Shown: positions 1-10,180 of the stretch, one piece after another
How positions within the stretch are numbered: the stretch's first letter is position 1
Layout of the letters: every line of letters starts with the position of its first letter
Assembly (NCBI GenBank): GCA_016584495.1
Contig: WAID01000009.1
Location: forward strand, 3,348,001-3,412,000
Source of the DNA: Celoporthe dispersa
Taxonomy: Eukaryota; Ascomycota; Sordariomycetes; Diaporthales; Cryphonectriaceae
Length of the DNA stretch: 64,000 bases
Reading direction: 5' to 3'
Program-made: the position numbers and the translations under genes
Notes under the pieces: generated by a model
Database searches by the model: none
Seen by the model: the letters and a program-made list of their open reading frames with translations, nothing else
What the model was told of the DNA's origin: nothing

Positions 1-1354
1 CTCTGGTTAGTGATACAGATCATTATTCTTCTGAAAAAGAGACGCACTGTCCAACCTGCTTCCTGCCCCGACTCGCAATGCGTAAGGGCGGATTGGCTCT
101 GGATAGCTAGCAACAATGAGAGTGCGCGCCATAGTTCGTGAAACCTGTTGTACGACATAGGGAAGATGAACTTATCCAACAATTCTTTCTTCCAAGGCAA
201 CTGGATAGTCTTCGTATGCTCAAACTGGGGTCGATTCATTAATGTCTCGAAAGAATCAAAAGATGGGTCAAAGGCATTCTCTGAAAGGGCTTGTGCTATA
301 ACAAGGCTTCCAGGACAGAAAATCGTGTACGGGACAAGCAAGAGAGATATTTCGACCCTGATAAGAATTAGCAGAGACAATCTAGAGTATTTCAGCGCAA
401 ATTACTTACACATTCATCTGATTATCTCTTATAGCATTCTTCCTCAACTTGTTATGATATAAGGTGAAAGTAGCCACGAGCTTTTTTCTCGTCTGTAGTC
501 GGGTGGCGTATTGATTCAATAGCGACCTGGCGATATAGAATATTCATATAGACTCCTGGCCGAAAGCCACCAAGAGCTGCCAGCAGAACCCGGAAATGGA
601 AGGACATACGGTCCAGTGGAGTACATGATATGTCCCTTTCTTTTTAGCCATAGTGTTTGAAGTAATAAGGCTATGTATGCACTTGTTGCCTCCTTTTTGA
701 CAAATGTTTGATTGCGAGTTAGGCCCAATTTATGAGCCACTCTTGCAACCCACTACGCAGAAAATTAGCTTGCAAAGCTTCACGAGCAGAAGGAGAACTT
801 ACCCTGACTACATCGTAAACAGGTCCCTTGCCCTTATCAGTCAAGAGGCCTTCTTTGAACTTCAAAGACCACTGCAGCGCGTTTGAGATGTCTTGCTCTC
901 GTTTCCGTGCAAGGACTGTGTCGTTGAACCCCATAACCAGTGCCCTCCAGTAATGGAGGAGCGTCACAGCAGAGGTTATTGTACGCTGCTTTCTAACCTC
1001 CTCTGTCCCATTGACTACCTTCCACCGGGTACTCCTCGTTGCAAGAATTTTGAGAAATTTCTCACAGTGTATGATCGCATGCCGCTGTTTGTCGCTAGGT
1101 TGACAAAGGTCGATCCAGATCTATTCAGGGTCTACCGTAGTAGCTATCCAAAATCTACCAGAATTAGATCAGCTTGTCAATCATATATGCTTCTCCATAA
1201 TGAATCATTGATCTTACTTGTACCAGATGCCCATCAATCGAGCTTTATTGATAGCAGCATGACTAGACAGCTCCTCCTCATTGCTGCTGTCGCTTTCGCT
1301 ATGATCTTGGACCACAGCGTTGATCTCATCTGAATCAATATCGAGGAAAGACAT
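1..1354 (-). pseudogene. Decayed DUF3435 / FluG-domain tyrosine-recombinase-like gene, cut by window edge
   Basis: Reading the minus strand from an ATG at 1354-1352, an acidic N-terminus (MSFLDIDSDEINAVV...) ends at a GTAAGA donor (intron about 1217-1155). It continues as FWIATTVDPE, a TAG stop at 1121-1123, then IWIDLCQPSDKQRHAII. Next come TLLHYWRALVMGF, a GTAAGT donor at 802, and HKLGLTRNQ / ALLLQTLW. A frame break follows in an A-rich run (about 633-646). Then comes RVLLAALGGFRPGVYMNILY, which resembles tyrosine-recombinase box I (G-x-R...L-x-Y-R). Further down are KLRKNAIRDNQMN, then SLLLVPYTIFC and QLPWKKELLDKFIFPMSY near 250-150. This order matches my recollection of fungal DUF3435 (FluG domain) proteins, the family that also holds Starship captains. 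The nonsense codon, frame breaks and AT-rich context say pseudogene. The C-terminus lies outside the window. Family call moderately sure; captain identity not established. Confidence 0.6.
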
Positions 1355-2404
1355 ATTTTTGGACATGTATAGGAATGAATCTTTATTGATTGCAAATATT
1401 TTCTAAATAATAAATCGAGAGGAATGCTGAAATAAATTCAAGCAAGTAAACCCATTGAAACAGATTTAATCTCTGTTCTGGCCAACTTTTCTTAATATAG
1501 CTAGCTAGCTATATAGAATCAGGCAAAGGCTAGCCTCGGCTATATAATCAATCTTGAAAAATTATTAGCCAAGGTCTTAATTATAGAATTTGACAATACA
1601 TGTATGCAAAGAAAATATACAAACGGAGGACTGAAATTGGAAGATAAGGTACATAAAAATACAAGAGGAGAAAACGGAGGACCTGAAAACGGAGGCCGGG
1701 AAAGAGAGAACGGAGACGGGCAGAGGGGAAACGGAAACCAGAAGAAAAAAAAAGTGGACCGACGCCGCCATGATTCGAACATGGGCCTCCGAAGAGAATA
1801 GATACCGTAGAAATCACTTGTGAATTCTAGTCTATCGCATTAGACCGCTCTGCCACGGCGCCTTTGCATGTAATAGGTACAGTCGCCTTTCAATATATAA
1901 AGCCATTCCCAAACCAATGCGTTAGATATTCTTGCTCGATATCTCAATCTTCTAGCATAATTGGAATGGGACTCCATCCCTACTTACAGTTTCAGACCCC
2001 ACGGCATCCTTCAAGTATCAATTCCCAATGGCTCACCATTTTCTGTCTAGTGTGCCGCCATCACTTCTCGATAAAGCAAAGTCTCCACGCATGTCCGCTC
2101 TTCTCTAAACTGAGGGGCACTACTCTGCCTATTACTAGCTGGATTAAGAGAGCCGGCTAGACCATCAACCTCATATACACTCAAGGCTTTATCCAGTGCA
2201 AGTCTCTTAATAATGAGCAGGCACCACGGGTATTAGTACAGCTCGGGGAGTGTGTTAACCTATATTTTGCCCTCATATGTATGACAGCTAGCATCCTAGC
2301 TCTAGCTTTCTAAGATGTACAGGTAGTTACACTTTGGCTCACCCAGGCCACGGCTCCTAAAGTCTCCAAATCGTGCTCTACCAGGTATGGACTAATCGAT
2401 ATTA
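1355..2404. other. Intergenic, AT-rich, one tRNA
   Basis: About 1 kb between the decayed DUF3435 gene and the 3' end of the OPT transporter. Apart from tRNA-Ser at 1760-1862 and a purine-rich GGAG/GAGAACGGAG stretch around 1624-1740, I see no coding signal. The only open frames are short and of low complexity. Confidence 0.5.
1760..1862 (-). tRNA. tRNA-Ser(AGA) with intron
   Basis: On the minus strand the acceptor arm GGCGCCG (1862-1856) pairs with CGGCGTC (1767-1761), followed by discriminator G at 1760. The D-arm is GCA...TGC. The anticodon stem is ATAGA/TCTAT with loop CT-AGA-A interrupted after position 37 by an intron of about 21 nt. The long variable arm is CTC-TTCG-GAG and the T-arm is CCATG-TTCGAAT-CATGG. 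The long variable arm plus anticodon AGA identify a class II serine tRNA. The arms look intact, so it should be functional. Confidence 0.92.
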
Positions 2405-5196
2405 TCACCAAGTAGCCGGACCAAAAGTCTCTCCTGGGCCTACAGTCTTGATAATCGCCGTGTATTCTGCATCCTATCCGTGCGATAGAATATTAGCAGA
2501 CAGTCATCAGCATGCACTACTGGATACGACTAGTATCTCAGGTGCTTGAAGCGTTCAATAGGGTTCAGAAATGCTCACCATTGTCTCGTAGACGCCCACA
2601 TTGCCCCACCACTGCGGAATTGTCACTCCTGGAAGTGTGATAGCAAAGAAGATCACAATCGTAGAGAGGATCAGCCCAGCATCGAGGGCTGCCGCGGTGA
2701 TGTAGTTGTACGTGCTCCACCATCCGTGGTACCGCTTCCTGATGACATAGTTGAAAAGGAGTGAGAAAATACCCCATGTCGAGAACGAAAGGGGCGTCGC
2801 GGGAGGAAGCCAGCCCATCGCTCCAAGCATAATCGGGGCGTGGAGGTTGCGGCCGACCCAGGACAGGCGCCCGCCGACCTTGATGCAGAGGTAAAAGATG
2901 CATGGGAGGATCGCGCCGATGAGCCAGAAAACGTTGAAATACTGGTAGATGGATCCCGCACCGAACATCCGGGTTGGGCCGATGACTCCCCAGACGATAG
3001 ACGACGAGAAGAAAGTACGCCCGTTAGGGCAGGAGAATTTGGCTGGTTGTTCCCTGTATGTAAAGGGTCCGTGGTCAGTGTCTATCATTTCCAAGCAGCC
3101 GAGATGTTGGGCGGGAAAAGGAAGCTGCCATACAGGTCACAGACACCATCGATGTTCCCAAGAGTCCAGTTCATTACCGCAATCTGGACAAAGGTGGCCC
3201 ATATGGTTGCCACCACCTGGCACCAAAACGTGATCCGCGGTGGAACTTTCTATTGGTGCGTCAGAAATTATATGACGGTGCTAGGGACAATATGTGTTTC
3301 CCGGATGACTTACCATATAGTGAGCCATCTTCATATCGCCCGCGTAGGTCTGCGCTTGACCAAGGACGATAGTGCTATACACTTTGAATATCATGACACC
3401 GATAGGCCTCCCGGGTATCATGAAGCCAGCCAGGAAAGGGGACAAAACATTCAGAGCAAGGCCCAGGTTCGAGATAGCCAGGATGATGCAGGTGGGCAGC
3501 ATGAACACAATGGCGAGGATAACAGCCACAAAATAAGCCCACCACGGTAACTGTGAATCAAATCCCAGTGCTGTAGCCAGGCCCAGGGCAGTGGAGACCA
3601 CAAACAGTACAGCATACCACCACTCAGGAGCCTCTCGGTATTTCGACATCAGCTTCATATGGACATCCGGCTCCTGGCTTCTTGCGACCTTGAGGCGGTA
3701 GTAAATCTCCTTGCCGTGGAAAAGGCCGCAGTGGACCAGGGCAGCTGTCAAGGCGGCGAACGACATGCCGTAGTTCAGAGCAAAGGTCGGTGTTAGAAAG
3801 AGGGGCGAGTACTCTTTGTACTTTTGCAGGTCGAAGGTGAAGCCGTCGCCGAGGATACGGGTGACGTTGTACGAGTTCTGGGTGTTGTCGTACGTCTGGC
3901 TCGTGTTAATTGGTAGGAACTGGCTATAGATTGCGCCGGAGTAGGTGATGCCGATGGTTACGACCATGACGAACAAGAACAGGCCGGCCAGCTCGGATAT
4001 GGCGGTGTGAACTGGAGCCAGGAGAGGATCGCCGAGGTAGGCCGTCACGTAGGTCCAGTCGAACGTGATCGGGATGAGAGAGAGGCCAGTCCATCCTCCG
4101 AACAGCTGATTGAGGACAACGTTGTTGGGTCGAATCCACGTAATGAAGGCAAAGACCGAAAGACCTTGCCAGAGAACCCCAGGAATCCAGTAATAGCAGA
4201 ACATTCCGAGGAGAACGTAGAAGAAGTATCGGTAGCGGCTGATGGTCCAGCCATTGCTATTGGATCCATCGCTTTTGGACTTGTCATGAAGCGCGTAGAA
4301 GAGCGTGGTACTACTGAACACACTGGGCCCTGGTGGACGGTCAGACATCGACGAGTTTGTATATTCTCATATGTGTGAGAAATTGCCACGGAGGTTTAAT
4401 GCTTGCATACAGATCATTGCAGCTGGCCAGACGAGGAATCGCCGTGCCAGCCCTGCCAAGCCGATTCCGATGAGCTGGGAGCTCAATGTGAACAAGATCT
4501 GGAAGCCCCATCCCAGGTTGATGTTATAGAATGGTGCTCCCTGGAGTGCCAATAGAGCATCCGTGCTGTCTGCTTCGTGTTAGAGATTTGCGTCACGGGT
4601 CCCTCCATTACTCGAGGTTGAGCATCAAAAATGAGAAAAGACTACTTGCAAGCGTATCCGATGCTCACGTTTGACATCAACACAATGACAACGTGCTCCT
4701 TGATCGTGAATGGCCCCGTGTTGAAGGTCCACCTCAACCCAAACAAGCTGAACACCCTAGTCGGCATGATCTTGGCCCACAGGCAACCGATAGGGTAGAC
4801 AAGCAGCTGCACAACAATCGCAGGGAAGTTGATCGCCGGACTCCTCATGGACAGGAACATGTTCAGACCGCTGCCAATGGTCACAAAGAACATGCCCAGG
4901 ATCCAGGCGCGGACGGTGTTGGCCACTTCTTCGCCGTCGGTGTTGCGCACAGCGGCGCGGACTTGGTCATATGGAGAGTCTTCGCTGAACAGGGCATCCA
5001 CCTCCAGAATCTCGTCTGTGTCGCCATCCTGTATCGCCCGTTTTACGAGGTCAATCTTCTCCTGCGACAGGTTTGGGTCGAACGCGTGGGCGTGTGTGAT
5101 GTTCACGAGATCCTTTGTCGCCTGCTCCACATTGACCGTGGCCTCGGCCCGCTTCTCAGCGGCCGGGGAGTTAGAAGGCCCTGGTGACTCCATCAT
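2405..5196 (-). CDS. Oligopeptide transporter, OPT family
   Basis: Proton-coupled plasma-membrane transporter of small peptides or related compounds (OPT family), about 793 aa. Six exons fit the frame: 5196-4646, 4565-4411, 4329-3314, 3249-3134, 3053-2579 and 2473-2405. Introns have GTAGTC, GTATGC, GTAAGT, GTATGG and GTGAGC donors. Residues 1-70 are a soluble acidic head. The OPT signature SPYDQVRAAVRNTD starts near residue 74, followed by many hydrophobic helices, CPNGRTFFSSS, and the family's usual last residues TVGPGETFGPATW, encoded by a tiny 23-codon terminal exon. Two ATGs are adjacent at 5196-5191; the first is used. The open frame reading through 2578-2555 is intronic. Substrate cannot be told from sequence. 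The Zn2Cys6 regulator upstream on the same strand is a candidate regulator (inference). Confidence 0.93.
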
Positions 5197-6227
5197 CCGG
5201 GAGGCGGATTACCCAGAGATGTTTTTTTTAATCTGGGTCAACTTTGAGGAGCTTTTTGGAAGGCTTTTGATGAAGTTCTCACGTCTGCGAGCAGACTACA
5301 CATTTCATTATGTCTGCTGCAATTACGAGGAGATGGTATTTTTTAAGACTCCGCTTTTGGTGATGCGACGTAACATTACCAAGATAAGAAGCTAGATATT
5401 ATGATTCCCTGGCCCTCAATCCAGACTTGAGGGGTCGTTCGGCGTCTTATCAGGAAGGGTGTCAGGTCATTGCTACTCAAGGTGTGATTAGCCACACGGG
5501 CGTCTCCACATTCGTATCGCTGCCGCTGCAAAAGGCAGCGATGCCTGTGAATCTCCGGGCGGTCCTACCATGCAAAACCGGCGCGGGGATTTTCAGTGAA
5601 GTGATTCCCGCAAGGGGTGGTGGGTGGGAAAAAGAGGAGGGGAGGGGTGGGGGTCTGGGGGGTAGGTTAAAGTGACTAGTTGTGTGAACGGAGAAATTAA
5701 TTTAGTGCGTGTCTGTATCCTAAGTATCAGTATTCAAGCCTGATATCAGTCGCTTCGAATTGCCTACAGAGTCACTGCTCTCCGGTTATGATTAGACCCT
5801 GGCGGATGCTGAAAAACCGGCAGACGTGACCCCCAAGTAGGATATGTCTAGCTTAAGGTTTAATTGTGAGGTCTGGGGTAGGGAGGGCAACAACATGGGG
5901 TTGGTCTGAGTCAAGATCCATCTACCTAACGTTACTACAAAAACATTGAAATCATTTTTGGGCCAAGAGGAGGTACTGACGGAGACATGTGATTTTATAG
6001 CATGACCTGTATTGTTTGTTGATCTAGGTACCCACATGGTGATCCAGCTTCAAATTACAGGCTTATCAAAGGTAACAAAGCGTTGCAAGAAGTCATTTAT
6101 CAAGTCAACTACGGTCGCTTGCCGCTCCAGTATTTCGAACAGAAAAAATCAGAAACAGTGCACCCGAATTCTACCAGCGAATTCCTCCAGAGGACTGGTT
6201 AGAGATTAACTGATTATTGTTATAGAA
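5197..6227. other. Intergenic / promoter of OPT gene
   Basis: Region between the stop of the Zn2Cys6 regulator and the ATG of the transporter, which share orientation, so it should hold the transporter promoter. A G-rich stretch lies at 5617-5667. I see no convincing gene. Confidence 0.45.
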
Positions 6228-8292
6228 TCAATTAGCAAAAATCGCCGTCAGATGAGAGGCTTGACAAACCGCAAGATGACCCACCTTGGCGAACAATTCT
6301 GCCTGCTTTATGCCCATCGTCTCTGACATGAACATGAGCCGGCCGCAAAGCCACCTCTTCTGTCGCGCCGTCGCAAACATGCTAAGACCAGTACAAAGAA
6401 GAGGGTACAATGCGGTGACTGCACTGTAGGCTTTGGGGGTCGTCGGGGCGCCACAAGGAAAATTGGGTGTTGTGGCCTTGTCTCCGGTCCAGTTGACAAA
6501 GTACGGCACGCTCGAGATCACATTCGCAACTTCCTCGCAGCCAACACGCATCGCCTCTACATAGTCGTCGGTCTGCGTATGGTCTGACGGTAGGTGAATC
6601 CACTGCATGCATCGGACCATGATGCCGGAGAGCATGATCCTGGAGGCGTTGATGTTGAGGTGCTTGCCGGCGACCCAGACGTCCGGGAACGTGCAGACCG
6701 GGCCGGGAAATGTTGCTGCTTTCCCGAGGTCGTCATCATCGACATCGGCGGCCCAGCCAGAGACGGACTTGGGCCAGGTCTCGTGACAGTTGGCAAGCCA
6801 GCGACCAAGCTCGACGACGATCTCGCGCGCACGGCTAAGGAGGTCCACGGCCTTGTCGACCGCGTCGGGAGTCTTGGGCCTAGATGTAAGGAGCGCATCC
6901 GCCTCAGCACGGACCAGTGTGGCTTTCATGTTCAACATGAGAGCGATGTGGCCTGATTTGTTTCTGATCAGATGTTGCCCCCACCATTCTACCTCGCCCG
7001 GTGCTGGATTCGCCACAAAGCCGAACATGTACTGACGTATCTGGAACCTTATTAATTCATCATCTCACTCTCGTGAACATGCTCTGGGTAAATAATAAAG
7101 AGGCTCCGGTCGCCACTTACCGTCATTGATCGTACCAGCTGGAACATCTCGAGGCCCTCGGGAGAGCTATCTTGTATGACATCCTTGCCCCGTATACGAA
7201 GGAGAGCTTTGGCTCCGTCCAAGTGGTTTGACCAACCCTTCATATCGCCATCATCGCATGTAAGGCCCTAGAGAAGAAGTTAATATGAGCCAAGGTAGGT
7301 AAATATAGGCGCCAGGGTAATTATCATCTGCTCACCTCATAAAAGGACAACAGAATCGCTGCTGCAAGTGAAGTATCCAGTTTAGCTCGCTCCTTGTCTT
7401 TGATGGCTTCCTGCAGCTGCACCAGAGCTGTGCTATAGTAGATGCGAGATCTCGAGAACAGATGCCTGGAGTTTGGTCGCCCTGCCAATGATGCTATGGA
7501 GACAGCGGTGAAGGCCATGGGAAACGGCGTGTCTTTGAGGTTATCCCATTCAAGAATCTTCAAGACAAAGCTGAACAGACAGGAACCCTGCACCGATGAG
7601 GGACATAAGACGAAGTTTGAAAGGAAAAAGCACGTTGCCTGCTCGTCAAGTGGCGTCTGTAAGCCCGGTAAGACTGGAGGAGAGCTCGGGTTGTGTCCGA
7701 GCCCACGCGCCCCAGTGCCGAGACTTAACCTCGTCCCGTCAAATGACGAGCTCATTGACTTCGCGAAGCTGCTGATTGGCGAGGACCGGTCATGCTCTGG
7801 TAAAGACCATAATGCGTTGAAATTGAAGGCCGGCGCCTGCGTGTTCGATGCCGGGTCGAAGTCTAGCACCGTTGTGGTCCACGTATGAGCTTTATTAGAG
7901 CCGGTGGTTGTCAAGATGGTGCAGTCTGATGACGGAGGTTGCCATGATAGCTGGGAACTAGAGGAGCTATCGGGCGACTGTGATGATTCTCGACTCTCTG
8001 GACGATTTGTGGTAAGTTGGCGGCTGGGTTGATTCGGTGACTGTCCCGCTGGTGTTCCCTTGCGCCTATTTCGAGGTCCTCGAGTCCCGCTCTGCGCCTC
8101 TGCTGCTGCTTTGGCCCTTCGAATGGTGCTCTGTGTCTCATCACGAAGATTGACCTCGAATGGATCTCTATAGCCCGGACATTCCCTCTTTGCCTTTCTG
8201 CACTTAAGACAATGGGGCTTAGTTTCGTCGCACTTCACCCTTCTCACCCGACAGAGCTTGCACGCTCGGCTTGGATGACCTGTGTTTACCAT
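6228..8292 (-). CDS. Zn(II)2Cys6 fungal transcription factor
   Basis: Nuclear DNA-binding regulator, about 638 aa, in three exons: 8292-7336, 7267-7121 and 7040-6228 (donors GTGAGC and GTAAGT; the third acceptor could instead be 9 nt later). Start at MVNTGHPSRACKLCR, because the binuclear zinc cluster normally begins about ten residues from the N-terminus; an upstream ATG at 8310 adds six residues. The six zinc-binding cysteines are C11, C14, C21, C28, C31 and C38. A Gln/Ser/Pro-rich linker follows. The second half (FYE-GLTCDDGD, HLDGAKALLRIRG, QLVRSM) looks like the fungal-specific regulatory domain of the PF11951/DUF3468 type. The target is unknown; the OPT transporter lies directly downstream on the same strand. 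Confidence 0.9.
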
Positions 8293-10180
8293 TATGTCCA
8301 GATAAAACAAGGTGATAGAAGCGTCGGGTCGACCAAGGTACGTCCGGTGAATACTTCCAATAAAGCCGTTTCTGCGCAGAAATCAATTATCTCTGGCTCA
8401 GGACGAGGTTTCTATATCATAGACTTGAAGGACTTCACGATCTTCTGCCTCCCGAGTGGGTGAAACCTGGCTCCGAGGCCATGGCAAGCAGCTTGATGAA
8501 ACCGGAAACCGTTGTCTTGTCAGGGCCCCCTTATATTGTGTCTGCAATGCTAAAGGCTCAGCTTGTATTGGCTCTCGAGATGGGACGGACTGATGTTTGA
8601 AACGGTCTCGAGCCACCACCCGCCGAGGACCTCACATCGTCACTAAGGTCTCATGCCCCGCGCCATAGGTTTCTGAAAAGTATTGGGTTTCTATTCCTCG
8701 GCTCGAACACATGAATGCTATCAAATTAAAGTTCAATTCTACAAGCTATAAATGTGTTAGACCGATTGGGCTCGATGCAAAGGAGTATACTATATTTTAT
8801 CACACGATGTCAATGGCAGTGGCACACGGCGCGGCATCGCTTGAAATTCTTGTTTCCTATTCAAGCGACTGTCTCCACAGTAGTTGGCCTCATTGACCGT
8901 GATGATATTGGATATTCGACTGCCCCACAGCCTTCCTGGACAGCTCATCTTAGTTGCTGCAGATCTTGGTTGAAACATTAGCACCACCGTTGGCCATAGA
9001 CAGCCGATCGGCGTAAATCATGCAAATCAATTAAGGTTCTGGCAAGCAGTGTTCCTTGTGAGAGTCTTCCGCCTCTCTAAGATACAAGGGCAGATCAAAC
9101 TCAAACGCTGGGTCCACTTCAGCACCTGCACGCCAGATATTGTTCACACCGGTGATATTGTCCCACTTGAGAAATGGCCGTTTGACAAGTAAGCGCTGTA
9201 AACCCTGTGATTTATCTACCTGGGCACACAGGGCTCAGAGCCGATCCTGTCGGGTGCATCGACAATAAACAATGACCGAGGGGGATCTTGCAGTACATAA
9301 ACTCCGGAATACTTACACTTGCCTGCAGAAGGCAAGGGCATGCAGACATATGCATCGATGCTCTTTGTGTGGCCAAGTGCATGTATTGTCCAAACCACGA
9401 AAGTACGATAAACTTAGGACCTTACTCCATCCTCGTGGTCCTTTGAGCTGTTTAATCCTGCCGGGTTTGATGGACCTTTGCACTGTGCTGATATAATTAC
9501 TCAAGACTGAAGCGAAATCATGCAATGTTAAGTCTGAGTGGCTCAGTTGGTTAGAGCGTTGGTCTCATATTCTGTATGACTCGGTGGATCAAACCCCGGG
9601 AATACCAATCCAAAGGTCGTGAGTTCGAGTCTCACCTCGGACACATTTCTTTTATCCCACCTTGAGAACTGTCTCAAGCGCAACTATTTTGCTCCAGCTT
9701 CGAACATCTAGGGAGAACACCGTGTATTTGATCTCTCTTTCTTTTGCTACACATGTACGAGTCTAGTGGCAGTAAGTAGTAGACTGCATCGGGAATATTG
9801 TATTGTTGAGAATCTGTCTGCCCTCCCAGACGGAATCTTTCTCGTTCGTGTCTAATCTAGATTTGCATTATGATTCTGTCGAAGCATTCTAATGATATGA
9901 TGAAAACAGAAGTAGCCCAGTCATTTCTCCCATGAGTCTTCCTGTGCCGTGTCCGTGTAACCCTTTTATGCCCTTAAAAACGCCGTTACAAAGTTGTTTA
10001 CCCAGAGATCGTCATCCAGGCCTGGATCCTGAGACGGGTCAGGCCCAAAGAGTCTAAATAAGAGCCCCTAGCCTCCCAAGGGATTGGTTGCACAGTGGAT
10101 CGTCCCCACAATCACAAAGGCTCAGCCAGGGCCTAAACGCTAAACTCTGCGTCCAGTACGTCTTCCACAGATCGAGATCA
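8293..10180. other. Intergenic with one tRNA
   Basis: Nearly 1.9 kb between the Zn2Cys6 gene start and the 3' end of the glycosyltransferase gene. The only supported element is tRNA-Met at 9532-9643. Short open frames here have no family features. Confidence 0.5.
9532..9643 (+). tRNA. tRNA-Met(CAT), elongator, with 38-nt intron
   Basis: Acceptor GTCTGAG (9532-9538) pairs with CTCGGAC (9636-9642), with discriminator A at 9643. The D-arm is GCTC-AGTTGGTTA-GAGC. The anticodon stem TTGGT is followed by loop C-T-CAT-A, with an intron from 9570 to 9607 after position 37. The 3' stem is TCCAA, with the T:T pair at 31:39 that elongator tRNA-Met often has. The T-arm is GTGAG-TTCGAGT-CTCAC. Anticodon CAT at 9566-9568. 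The variable loop is short (class I). It looks intact. Confidence 0.92.

Noticed and set aside
893..1333. 146-aa plus-strand ORF
   Set aside because: It is antisense to the DUF3435 fragments, which make far better protein sequence.
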